A DNA stretch of 64,000 nt, from the NCBI RefSeq assembly GCF_963422355.1, contig NC_085085.1:6735733-6799732 (forward strand). The letters are read 5' to 3'. Below are positions 34,209 through 44,180 of this stretch, one piece after another (within the stretch, counting starts at the first letter, position 1; each line of letters begins with the position of its first letter). The position numbers were made by a program, and so were the translations under genes. The notes below the pieces were generated by a model, which saw only the letters and a program-made list of their open reading frames with translations, was not told the origin of the DNA and did no database searches. This stretch comes from Corticium candelabrum (lineage: Eukaryota > Porifera > Homoscleromorpha > Homosclerophorida > Plakinidae).

Positions 34209-35571
34209 TTCGAGAGATTAAACTTGACTCCTTCATCTCTACATCGATTCAATACGTCCCTCAGTCGAGTATCGTGTTCTTCTTTCGTTGAACCCCAGAC
34301 GAGGATGCCATCCATATAACACTCTGCACCCGCTTGTCCAGCCAAAATGTGCTGCATTGCACGGTGGAATACCTCGGGGCCTGACGTGATGCCGAATGGC
34401 AAGCGTTTAAAGCGGTAACGACCGAAGGGAGAAATAAAGGTGGTCAATGACGAGCAGTCCTCGGACAAGGGGATTTGGTAAAATCCGGATGCCGCATCTA
34501 ATGTAGAGAAATACTTAGCGCCGTGAAGAGACGCAAACAGCTGGTCTGCTGTAGGCAGCTGAAATTGCTCTCTTTGAACTGAATGATTCAGTCGTGTCAA
34601 GTCCACACAGATTCTGACGCTGCCATTCTTCTTGGGCACAGGGACCATGGGACTCACCCATGCTGTGGGTTCTGTGACTTCTTCAATAACTCCAGACTCG
34701 ACCATCCGCTGCAGCTCTGCTTTAACTTTGTCAAGAAGAGGATACGGTACCCTACGCGGGGCAGTCGCTGCATATGTTGTAGAGTCTTTCTTCACCTGAA
34801 TGGTGTAAGAATAGCGCTTCACATGACCAATGCCTGTAAAGATATCAATGTAATCTCGTGCCACTGAGTTTTCGGCTGCTTTGAAAACATCAGAATTTTC
34901 AGGCGCTTCGGTTGTGCACAGGCGCTTAATCAGACCTAAATCCTGACACGATTTCAATCCCAGTAGTGGCTCGGCCGCCAACGGTACTACAAAAAATCGA
35001 AGGTACCTGGCACCACCTTTCTCAGGAGCAACCTGACAAATGCATTGTCCATCAACTGGTAGGGTGCTTGACGATCCGTAAGTTAACAATTTAGTCTGTG
35101 TCTTCTTCAGTGCTGGCCGTTGACTGAGTCTTCCGTATGTCTCTCTAGGTAAGATGTTTGCCTGTGCTCCAGTATCTAGTTTATACTGAACTGATGTTCC
35201 ACATGTCATGAGAGACGCCGTCCAACCCGCATCATTGTCCATAGCACACAGAAAGAAAGTGGAAGATTTTACGGAATCGTGGCTGCTAGTGACACTCTTG
35301 ATTTCTGAATTTGTTTGTTGTAACATCTCAGTTGGAGTACTTGCGAAGGTGTCTACTGTATGAATTTTTCGGGGATTATTGCGACACACGGTAGCGAAAT
35401 GGCCCCGCCCTTTACAATTGTGGCATACCTTCCCTGTTGCTGGGCAATGTTCTTGACTGTGAAAACGGCCACAACGAGAGCACGCGTACGGGTCTCCATG
35501 ATTTCCGGAAGGTGGCTGACGTGCAGACTGCTGAGCTCGCTTGGGACGAGCCGCGACGGCCTCGACGCCAC
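34163..35571 (-). pseudogene. Gypsy zinc knuckle, protease and RT, 5' part of pol
   Basis: The frame carries the nucleocapsid CCHC knuckle (CHNCKGRGHFATVC, about 35400-35440), an aspartic protease with YKLDTGAQANILP, and the RT palm (LTRLNHSVQREQFQLP, FSTLDAASGFYQIP, LPFGITSGPEVFHR). The RT active box, expected YxDD, reads YMDG here (about 34310-34325), so one catalytic aspartate is lost. The frame is cut at 34163, where the rest of pol continues in another frame. Knuckle and protease are fused to pol without a stop. Confidence 0.85.
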
Positions 35572-35586
35572 GATCGTTGTCTCCTT

Positions 35587-36123
35587 CTATGACTCTAAGC
35601 TGCTCTTGCGACGACTCTGCGGCGCGGCAGATGCTAATGCCTTTTCTAAGTCCAGGTCAGTAGTTCTTAGAAGTCTCTCCGTAAGACGAGTGTCCGCCAC
35701 TCCGCATACCATACGGTCTCTGATGAGAGAGTCCTTCAATGTCGCGAATTCGCACGTACGTGCGAGAATGCGGAGGTCTGTAACATACTGATCGACTGTC
35801 TCGTCTGGTTTCTGATTCCGGGTGAAGAATCGGTGACGTTCGTATGTGATATTCAGTTTTGGTACGAAATGATTGTGAAACTTTTGTAGTACCGCTGGGA
35901 AACTCGTCTGCTCCTCCTCCATCAGAGTGAATGTATTGTAGATCTCGATGCCTTCGGATCCAAGCGCATGAAGAAGGAGAGAGACTTTTACCTTGTCAGT
36001 AGATTCCTGTCGACCGGATGCTGTTAGGTAGATTTCAAAGCGTTGGCGCCATCTTTTCGAATCAATGGCTAGGTTGCCGCTAAAATCCATCGGGGCTGGC
36101 AATGGTAACTGCTGAGAAGCCAT
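35587..36123 (-). pseudogene. Gypsy gag
   Basis: Starts MASQQLPLPAPMDFSGNLA only 12 bp downstream of the 5' LTR. It contains the retrotransposon-gag core (KRWRQRFEIYLTASGRQES, FPAVLQKFHNHFVPKLN, DETVDQYVTDLRILARTCEF). The frame ends near 35587, and the zinc-knuckle part lies in the frame of the next ORF; a one-base shift near 35625 separates them. This may be decay or a frameshifting site; no slippery heptamer stands out. Gag forms the particle that packages the element RNA. Confidence 0.8.
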
Positions 36124-36135
36124 CTCCTGTCACCA

Positions 36136-36276
36136 TGTAACATCCGTTCCAAGCTACGGGTTGTATTGTAAAGTAAATCACTACAGACTAGGTACAGACC
36201 GAGAAAACACGAGGTAATTGCTTGACACCCTTTTTCTAACGTACGCTACCCATTCCCAAGCGTACTGTACATTACA
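36136..36276 (-). repeat. 5' LTR of the Ty3/gypsy element
   Basis: 141 bp, with TG...CA ends; target duplication AATTG lies outside it at 36277-36281. Confidence 0.9.
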
Positions 36277-36605
36277 AATTGTGAATGGCTTACAAGGTAA
36301 TTTGCCAGGCAAAGATGGTAGTAGCTTTGATGGCTTGCCTGACTCCGACAGCGAAATAGCTTCGATCCTGCCATCCTCGTATGCAACATACGCAACTGAC
36401 TCAATTACAGTAAAGTCACAATGCCCGTTCTCCACTGGAATGGATGGCGTCCAAGTTCCAGAGGAGAGACTATAACATGAGATGCAGTTAGTTGTATTTT
36501 CATCAGTAGCAGACACAGGAGACCCTCTCTGAACTCCTGCTGTCTGTGTGACCCTGTCTACAACTCTCTGGCAATTTTGATTCCATACGTGATCATACCA
36601 TAAAT
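36277..36605 (-). pseudogene. Kelch protein K3a, 5' fragment up to the duplication junction
   Basis: The minus strand reads ENTTNCISCYSLSSGTWTPS, SVAYVAYEDGRIEAISLSES and LLPSLPGKLPCKPFT, matching K3 residues just before the gypsy site. The homology stops at 36605, where the second locus copy begins. This is therefore the head-to-tail junction of the tandem duplication, formed inside a coding exon. Confidence 0.8.
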
Positions 36606-36696
36606 AGACAGCTGCAGATAGACAGACAGTCTGCTCAACATGTACGTCTAGTTATGACAGGCATATACAACATACACTTAGGCATAACGAAATAAC

Positions 36697-36882
36697 CTAG
36701 AAGATGAAAACAAATGTTCGCCCTCTCTTCTGTTGCAACCTTGCCACTTTGACTTCTAGCCAATAATGCAACTTCATACTGAACAGCTGTAGATTGAAGA
36801 ACCAACGGTGACGTGCATCAAGTAAGCTCTCGTCTATCTTACCAAGAGAACGTCCAAACGATTGCTTCCCTTTCGTTGCCAT
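36697..36882 (-). CDS. First two exons of an unidentified gene, divergent from SVIP (copy 2)
   Basis: Exon 1 is 36843-36882 (MATKGKQSFGRSL, donor GTAAGA) and exon 2 is 36697-36786 (VQYEVALLARSQSGKVATEE, phase 1-1). They differ from copy 1 by few residues. The duplication junction lies only about 90 bp beyond exon 2, so unless the rest lies elsewhere this copy is a fragment. Confidence 0.5.
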   Translation of the reverse strand: MATKGKQSFGRSLGKIDESLLDARHRWFFNLQLFSMKLHYWLEVKVARLQQKRGRTFVFIF

Positions 36883-37016
36883 AATGAGCGACTCGCCAAG
36901 CGCGCTCCGTCAGTGTATAGACTGTTGCATCGCGACCTGAGAGCTTAGCGTACGCTAGGTTCGACAGCTGGTTTTGCGTACTATGTATTGGTGGTATATG
37001 ATACGCCTCGACTAAT

Positions 37017-37496
37017 CAGGGGCGTAGGAAGTAAATGAAAACCGGTCCGGCCTAGCGCGCGCTAGTGGGCTGAACAATGTAGCGCACGCTAGTAGATGAG
37101 CGGGACAACTTTAATTAACGAGAACTATAATGACAGCCATGTCTAATTCTAAAACTGATACTTATTGCTGCTCATAACCTTAATCGAACTTTCCAAAAAT
37201 GCGAAGTCTGTGCTCACTACCTCTGAGATGAACGGGTCTTTTTAGCGGCCTCGGACCTCCGTGCATTACCTGCACACATCTTAGCCTCGCATCGGCTGGG
37301 TCTCCGAGCCTGTACAGTACCTTCAACTGACGTCTGGAGAACGCAAGGCCGACGCACAAAGTACTGCATGAGCAGAAATATATTACTTATTTAATCGGCT
37401 ATACCTTAAAACGGAAGTTGATGCCATTGAGCGTCTGGCGAAAGTGCATATTTCAAAAACCGGTCCGGCCATGTCGGACTGGACGCTACGCCCCTG
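37017..37496. mobile_element. hAT-like MITE inserted at the SVIP start (copy 2 only)
   Basis: A 480-bp block has the inverted ends CAGGGGCGTAG and CTACGCCCCTG. It is missing from copy 1, where ACTAATGGGAAATG is continuous at 15076-15089. The flanks CGACTAAT and CAGTAAT form at best an imperfect target duplication. Subterminal AACCGGTCCGGCC occurs near both ends. It ends five bases before the SVIP start codon. Confidence 0.75.
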
Positions 37497-37501
37497 CAGT
37501 A

Positions 37502-37738
37502 ATGGGAAATGTAACTGATTGTTTGAATCCTTCGCAGGCCTCTGATGAAGCCAGTACACCTGACTTAGAGACACGAAGACGACTACAAGATGAAGCTGCC
37601 AGAAAAAGACAACAAGAGCATAGTTCGCGAGGAATCAAAGATCCGGAGAGAGTGAAACGGCAGCAGGAAAAAGACAGAGTTGTGGCAGAAGCACCATCGA
37701 GGAAACGAGAAGATGGAGTAAAATGGCAAGTTGGGTAG
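37502..37738 (+). CDS. SVIP: SVIP, copy 2
   Basis: 78 residues, differing from copy 1 at two positions (EAST for EDST; RQQEH for RQEEH). The VCP-binding Arg helix, N-terminal MG and C-terminal KWQVG are unchanged. The upstream region has been replaced by a MITE, which supplies an in-frame ATG at 37418. If translation began there, 28 residues (MMPLSVWRKC...) would precede the Met and the myristoylation site would be lost. The divergent-promoter spacing is also widened from 132 to about 620 bp. The start is set at 37502 by homology. Confidence 0.8.
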   Translation: MGNVTDCLNPSQASDEASTPDLETRRRLQDEAARKRQQEHSSRGIKDPERVKRQQEKDRVVAEAPSRKREDGVKWQVG

Positions 37739-38795
37739 CGATGGTTTATCTTGTCTGGCGTGACTATACCCTAGCGTATAACTTGAATACTCGATTACTC
37801 AATAGATTACAATTTATAGATATCGATTATCGTGTATAGAAATTAATATCTGACGGTGGTCTTTCATATTGAGTTTATGTTTACTTTACAACAGAATTTA
37901 TTACAGTGGTTGAAGTAGAAATAGCTACTCGGTGCAATTTGTCAAATCAATATGCTGCTGTTAGTATGTGTCTTTGCATTGTATGCCTGCCTTTGGTAGA
38001 ATTTTGTTTGTGGTATCAAGAATTGGTGATATTAATGGTTGTTTAATCAACATATTATTAAAAGTCAGTTTGTCATTTTTCTGTCTCTAGATACCTATAG
38101 CTCTAGTTTAATTAATTAAAAGAGGTTGTACATCTTATATGGTAAAACTCAAACTTTCCACAGCAGCACACTACTTGCATGACAAACCTTGATTATTCTT
38201 GACAGTAAATGTAATCCCTCACTACTATGTTGTATAGCAAGAGAAGAAGATAATTTTTAACACTCATTACAAAATTATCTTGTGATCTCAAATGCAGTAT
38301 GTCCAACTCCAAATAAGTGATTGTTAATTCTGTATCCATGGAAGCCTTAGGCATAAGAAAGCAATTAAGGCACCAAATGTAGATAACGTCTGTGCTGTGA
38401 CCATGTTCTTTGCTATATATAAGCCTTTGTTGGTGTTTGTTCAAACAGCTAGACTTTTGTTTTAGAACAAGCACAATTCTGTTGCAAATCATAGCACAAT
38501 TTATTGCAAATGGTGGCCACATAAACATGGCATCTGATTATCAGCAGCTATATAGACAGTAAAACAATAGCAAAACTAAAATACCGCAGATAGTTATGCA
38601 AGCACACAGCCAATCACACTTAAAGAGCCCATAAGGACTAACAAAATAACCTACAATCACCCACAAGCTTTGATAAAACTAGCCCACTTCAATACCTAAG
38701 CATGCGCATAAACTATATAAAAGCAAATCAGCCAATACATCAAATAATTAGCCACCACAACAGCAAATTAAGATAATAATAGAGTCCCAGTTTTT

Positions 38796-40345
38796 CTAGT
38801 TGTAATTATGGGACCAGTCGATGGTATAGATACTGATAGCAGCCATCTCATTTGGGTTGTGATCTTCAATGCCGAATAGTGCTGCCGAAAAATCATCGAT
38901 AAAACAGGCCTCTAAACATTGGAAATTGCTTGGCATGTTGACAAGAGGCATCCAGATTAACTGCTGCTTGTTTGAAGGCTGGTACAGAACATAGACGGAA
39001 TTGCTACCTTCTCCTAAAGCAAACAGCTGCCGATGGATTGAAAAGAGCTTATGAGGTGATCTAAATGGAAGTCGTGGTAAAGGCATTGGCTGTGAAATAA
39101 CCCTTGGACTAGCAGATAAAGGGACTGCTTCCAAAATGCCATCTTTCCCCATGATATAAACAACCGATTGGCTTATTGCTGCCATGCAGCTGTGACGTGG
39201 CTTCGACATGGTGAGGGTCTTCATCCACATCTGTGAACGAAAGCTGTAATATTGAATACAATCGAGTGGCTTTGAGTGACCCTTTTGATCTGTGTAGATG
39301 CCACCAATGATACAAAGGTATTCTTCGTCAGCAACTAGAGTACCGTATTTTGCTGACTTTGGCAAATAGCTGATATGATGCCACGTATTGCTTTCAACTT
39401 CATATTCCTGTAGGCTCATTCTCCCATTATAATCAAACATGCCAAAGCATCTCCCGCAAGCTGTAGTCAGCTTGTGCAATTTGAATGGAGATGAAAGACG
39501 CAGTAGACGTTGCTGCCCATCCTTACTGTTGTACATCAATATTGTGGATTTGCAACCGATAAGAAACAGATGGCCACGAAGGCAAACAACTTGCTCATAT
39601 AAATCAGATCCACTAGTTGGAATACGATACATAAGAGAAACTTTAAATATGGTCTAGAGAAAACAAATAGAAAACAAACATCAGATTTAGCATACAAACA
39701 CTGTAACATTACTTAATCAACTTTCATACCGATTTACTACCATCAATGTTCAGTTTCAGTTGATGAGCAATAAACTCTAGAAACTCTTGAACTTCTTTCT
39801 GCTTCCCTTCTTCGTCTTTTATAGCATATGCACACTGCACTTTTGATTGATCAATCTGTGTAAAATATATTATATATAAAGTACATGCTAACACGTGTAT
39901 GCTGTGTATGACATGCATGTGAACATTTTATCTCAGTCAGGTGTGCACTGTACCGTGGGTATATGTTTCCATGTATATAACGGATTTAGCATGTCACAAT
40001 ATGCACAAGTAAAACAAAAATTGAACCCCAGTAAAGTGCGTGGTACATAACACTACTTAATTACACAAACTAATTCTAACAACATGCAGTCTAAATAAAA
40101 TATGGTTGATCAGTTTCTAACCAATAGTGTAGATCCATCTTCATGTCTTGAGGGTGCAATGGTGCCAGCAAATTTCCAAACATTGTCATTATCATAAAGT
40201 AACATTTTGGTAGACGTACCTGAAGTAATATTCAACCCTTAGAATAATTTATGTTGCAATGAAACACAAGCTGTATACAACTCACCAGCACTGATATTCA
40301 CGGAAAGACATATTGAAATCGGTAACCGTTTTCTGCAATGTCTCC
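38796..40345 (-). CDS. Kelch-propeller protein K1b, four 3' exons
   Basis: Exons 40286-40345, 40122-40207, 39730-39855 and 38796-39653 have the same sites and phases as K1a. The propeller exon is 286 codons with stop. The helical segment reads CAYAIKDEEGKQKEVQEFLE. All frames are open. K1b has ACG where K1a has ATG in the second of these exons, but an upstream in-frame exon (RHCRKRLPISICLS) means this Met is not the start. Further exons are at 41989-42549, 42992-43086 and 43760-43859. Confidence 0.7.
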
Positions 40346-40727
40346 CTAAATCAACATAAAGGTAACTCATGTAAATCTGTCTGCAATACTTAATTAATTA
40401 GTCTCGAGACGTCATACACCGGTTGTCTCTCCAGCTACACATATGCATGTTGACCATCCCCGTTCTCACAGGAATCGAGAAGAATGCAGTAAGCAACTAT
40501 AGACAATTTAAACCGGTGTGTAAGGCTTAGATCAGAAGCAATCGTAACTTATCAAAGCAATCGTAACTTATCTGTATCCCATACACCATAATTTGTCAGA
40601 TAAATGTTTGCACTACGTCTTCTAATATGATTTTCAGTAATATACAAATGCTTAGCAGTCTCATAACATATAATATACACCGCTGTGCCCTGCTCTTCTT
40701 TGTCTTTTATACTCTAGGATATGCACA

Positions 40728-40852
40728 CTGCATAAGGTCACCCTTGATTTTGCTAGAAAACGCTGTTTGAAGTAGTCTTCTTGGCCAGCTACACTCCAGT
40801 TAATTAGAGCATATCACCAAACGGCCTACTGTAAGCAGAAATGTGGTGTACC
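40728..40852. repeat. Left arm of an inverted repeat around the Tc1 remnant
   Basis: The run from AGGTCACCC(T/C)TGATTTTGC to AAATGTGGTGTACCTT recurs inverted at 41806-41927. Its copy-1 equivalent (about 18325-18440) is present only once. Confidence 0.65.
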
Positions 40853-41805
40853 TTAGTAAAGGCATTGAGAGAACCAGAATTTCTGTAGGCGGTGTTCAAA
40901 CAACACTCCGGAAGTACAAGGAAACGAGGTCTTTTCACAACTGCCAGATAGCTGGAAGGCCTTGAAAGACAACGAAGAGGGATGACCACAATTTGGTCAT
41001 TATTTCAATGAGAAACCAGCGCGTAACATCAACCGACCTAACCAGAGCCATTTCCGGTGAAGTCAACCCCTCTCTAGTGCGAAGTCGTTTGCTGAAATCG
41101 AGTCTTCGCAGTTGTGTAGCAAAGAGAAACCTCTTATAAGCAAAAAGGATAGAAGGGAACGATTGAATCATGCCAGAGCACTCCAAATGGGAAAAAACAG
41201 AATGGGGTAGATTAGTGTGGAGTGGTGAATCAACTATTCGCTATTCAACCATGGGAAAGGTTTGGGTTAGACGTAAAAATAATGAACGTTACAAACAAGA
41301 ATGCCTAGCTTCTACTCAGAAGCATGGAGGGAAAAATGCTACAGTATGGGAATGTTTTTCAGCAATGGAAACTGGAGACCTAGTCAGAGTAGAAGGAATG
41401 GTAGCGTCAAGTATGCAAAGGTTGTGACAGAGCACATGATACCCTCCGCTAGATGTCTTGAGTCTCTAAAGCTAGCTGTGTCTTTTTCGCCATCAAAAAC
41501 AATTCAAAACAAGCACTTTGACGGTTGCGTGCAAAAATTACACAACGGGTAATCCCCAGCTCGACGAACTCAAGGCAGAAGATGCTGGAAAGTACCTGGA
41601 TAAAATAATGGCGTTCCAACTTGTACAGAATGAACAGAACTGAGAAATACTTTGCTTTTTGTACATTACTTCAGGCCAATCGATTGGACTCCTACTATGA
41701 AGCATTCTACTTCTACGAGAAGATAGCTAGCGACACCCTAAGGAACCCCTAAAGGGTGCTAATGAAAAAAGTTTCGTATTTCTCTCTGCAATGCAAGGTA
41801 CACCG
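40853..41805 (+). mobile_element. Tc1/mariner-like element, copy 2 (left end deleted)
   Basis: Same transposase remnant as 18455-19719, starting abruptly at TAGTAAAGGCATTGAG, so the left terminal repeat and the first helix are gone. The longest plus frame (41170-41427) reads KWEKTEWGRLVWSGESTIRY, where Tc1 proteins have SDES; the first catalytic Asp is therefore Gly. AKVVTEH and FSPSKTIQN follow in other frames. Inactive. Confidence 0.65.
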
Positions 41806-41927
41806 TATTTCTGCTTACAGTAGGCAGTTTGGTGATATGCTCTAATAAACTGGAGTGTAGCTGGCCAAGAAGACTACTTCAAACAGCGTTTTCTGGCAAA
41901 ATCAGGGAGTGACCTTAGACTTTTGCA
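41806..41927. repeat. Right arm of the inverted repeat
   Basis: Complement of 40728-40852, including the CAGAGAGAAATA border and host flank. The right end of the element thus carries a flipped copy of its own left flank. Confidence 0.65.
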
Positions 41928-41988
41928 CAGTGGTGTACATTATCATTACATTAAATATTAGTCATTACATAACACTCTCTTAACTTAC

Positions 41989-42549
41989 CGGTATGTAATT
42001 CGCTCAAATATGTTTCTGTATACGGTCTTGTACTAGTATGGGTACGACCTGCAAAATATTACCATTACATTAATTAAAAATTAGTGATTACATAACATTC
42101 TCCTAACTTACCCGTATTCAATATATCATAAATTGTCAAGTAACTAGAAGTACTAGTAAATCGTGTACCAGGATCTTCAGCTGCTGTAATGTACAAATGA
42201 TTATCATTAATTCTCAAAACATATAATAAACAGTATTATTATATTAGACAAATTTCTTGATGCTTGAATTCGCCTGTCCATAGTAAATTGAGTTTTAGAG
42301 CTTGCCCAATAAAATGATTTGCACATGCGTAATAATAGTGTCCATTCTGTTGTCTCACATTTGAAGGCAGTGGAATAATAACTGCACATGTTTAGAATGT
42401 CACGTTAGTCTGTTGGTGCGGTTTCATGTCCAAACATCTCAGCATCAAAAAATCTAGTTGGTGGTCTGAGTCTAGCACTAGCTAGATAACATTCTTACCG
42501 TTTCCTACTAAACCGCTCACAGCTGATTCCTGAACTGGACTAGAAACTT
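41989..42549 (-). CDS. Three short phase 1-1 exons of the K1b N-terminal region
   Basis: The exons are 42499-42549 (VSSPVQESAVSGLVGN), 42112-42183 (AEDPGTRFTSTSSYLTIYDI...) and 41989-42048 (RTHTSTRPYTETYLSELHT). All have strong acceptors (TTATTGCAG, GTACATTACAG, TATTTTGCAG) and GTAAG donors, with lengths of 51, 72 and 60 bp, all symmetric in phase 1. The second and third are diverged copies of one peptide (G-T-[RH]-x-T-S-T-x-x-Y-L). Nothing equivalent was found in copy 1. This is the same exon style as the K3 array, so the K genes appear to share a cassette-type N-terminal region. Confidence 0.55.
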
Positions 42550-42687
42550 CTGCAATAAAAACAGTACATGTGGTATGTGATTAAAAGTTAGTATGCAGCC
42601 ATGTCTAACAAAATGACAGTTTTTAGTACTACAAATTGTAGTACAAACACTACATAATGCATGTTCACAATAGAACACCTCATTGTG

Positions 42688-42810
42688 TAGCCTCGTCCCC
42701 AGATTCTCTCGCGCTAGTCTTGTCCGGTGCCCGTATAACAATTCCAGGCTCAAGATTTCTCGTACGGGCACTGGACAAGACTAGCGCGAGAGAGTCTGGG
42801 GACGAGGCTA
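42688..42810. mobile_element. Palindromic foldback element
   Basis: TAGCCTCGTCCCCAGA...CTAGTCTTGTCC on the left is the near-perfect complement of the right arm ending GGGGACGAGGCTA. The arms are about 50 bp around a loop of about 25 bp. It is absent from the matching point of copy 1 (near 20455). Confidence 0.75.
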
Positions 42811-42991
42811 ATAGTTGTAACAGTGTCTATAGCACTGAGTCTTCATGTGTACAGTCTAGAGACAGTTGAACTGCATGTGCATGTGCAAAAGTATTACTAC
42901 AGAACGACAACTTTGAAACCACACAGTAGATTTAGCACGACAAGTATGCATGCAGGCCTAGTACACGCCTGTCATTGACCGACAAACTTAC

Positions 42992-43086
42992 AGTAGCTCC
43001 TCGTGCGTCAAACTAACGAAGTGATAGCTATCGTTCAAAGTTTCGTCGTTTCTGGTCGCATTTTGGACCGACGTCCGACCGTGCGA
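42992..43086 (-). CDS. Candidate K1b internal exon
   Basis: Matches 20650-20750. It reads SHGRTSVQNATRNDETLN to THEELL with the same acceptor, donor (CTACT|GTAAG) and phases, two codons shorter. Confidence 0.45.
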
Positions 43087-43759
43087 CTGTTTCTAGCGAT
43101 TCGCTTTCATCTTACTACTGTGTGGGCAATCGGATGCGAGTCTAGACGGGCTAGGAACGTCGCGCAGTTACACTTTGTATTTAGTTAGGTATCGTACACC
43201 AGTGCGCTTCAGGCTTGTTCGGCTACGTACGTTTTCTTACAACGGTATCGCGAGACTCTAGCGACTCAACGTAAAGATTACTCCACTAGACTCCTACACC
43301 GTAGCAGAGTCTGAGACGCACACGTTTACGGAACCCACTGACTCCTGCATGGCAAACAACAACCGTAGCTAGGATTACGCACAGAATGTTGATCATAGAG
43401 AACGCAACGGGACGAAACAAGGCTACAAGCAGGTAGACCACCCGACGGAACTCGAAGCGCAAAGTTGTACTTGGTATACCAAACTCTAGAAAGTCGTGAA
43501 CAATTGATGCATTGCAAACTAGTGGTGAGTAATACTACACGGTATACACTCCAAATTAACGTGAAAAACGTTAGTCTGCTTGACGAGACTTTTTGGTAAT
43601 GGCGCAGTTGCGAAGCTAAATCAATTATTACTAATTTCTCACCAAAAAGATTGCTACAAACACTCGCTAGAGCAATCTAGGTAGCTCGCTAGAACAACTG
43701 AAAGACTACAAATACTCTACCGACGAGGCTCTAGACACACAACGATAGTGCTCGCTCAC
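43087..43759. other. K1b intron
   Basis: No conserved frame relative to copy 1. Confidence 0.4.
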
Positions 43760-43859
43760 CTTGTATGTAAGTAGCAAGAGCTGCCGCACTGAAATCCTCC
43801 GGTGGTGGTTCGCCGACGCTTGACAGCTCTCTGACTAGCAGAGAGCAAGAGTCGCCCAT
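43760..43859 (-). CDS. K1b first exon (candidate start)
   Basis: ATG at 43859 opens MGDSCSLLVRELSSVGEPPP and ends ALATYIQ at a phase-1 GTGAGC donor (33 codons plus one base). It adds a five-residue stretch relative to K1a and contains a Cys near the N-terminal Gly. The stop of K2b (44181) is about 320 bp upstream. Confidence 0.5.
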
Positions 43860-44180
43860 GATTAAGTTAAGAGAGACCCGTATAACAAAAGTCCCGGAAA
43901 ACCAAATACTCTCGCAGCAAGTCAACCGGCGCCGATTCTTCACGGTAATTAGGCATGATTTTAATGTCACAGGTAGCAAAACCATAAACACTTACAAAGA
44001 TGACACGAGCCACAAAGCGAAATGAACTACAATTTGTAGACCACTCCCTCTAAACGTATACATAGAGCTAAAACAACTAAAGCAGAGCGTCACTATCTTC
44101 AGTTTCGCAAAAATAGAAAAGCTACTAACAGCCAACGCAGTTGTACAGAAGTGAGTACTAGCTGGAACAACGATAAAGAC

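Larger units (their letters stand above)
31892..36276 (-). mobile_element. Ty3/gypsy LTR retrotransposon inside a kelch exon
   Basis: Two direct 141-bp LTRs (31892-32032 and 36136-36276) begin TGTAACATCC and end CATTACA. They differ at only two positions. The 5-bp target duplication AATTG flanks the element, and the empty exon is readable in K3 (near 48920). On the minus strand, TGGTGACAGGAG follows the 5' LTR at once as a possible primer-binding site and overlaps the gag start region. A purine tract (GAGAAAAAGGGAAA) precedes the 3' LTR. The element is about 4.4 kb with gag, protease, RT, RNase H and integrase in that order. It is recent but already defective. Confidence 0.92.
14674..36605. 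repeat. Tandem segmental duplication, copy 1
   Basis: From AGACAGCTGCAGATAGACAG at 14674 onward the sequence is collinear with 36606 onward through the divergent exons, SVIP, K1, a Tc1 element, K2 and part of K3. Copy 1 ends inside K3 at ATAAATAG (36605), where copy 2 begins directly, so the two units are head to tail. Copy 1 is longer because it carries the pogo, gypsy, MADF and MITE insertions. In the coding exons the copies differ by roughly 18 of 277 residues in the K1 kelch exon and about 12 of 270 in K2 (my own hand count). Confidence 0.85.

Noticed and set aside
40122-40207. Loss of the K1 start codon in copy 2 (ATG to ACG)
   Set aside because: An in-frame exon upstream (40286-40345), conserved in both copies, shows that this Met is internal; it is only a Met to Thr change.
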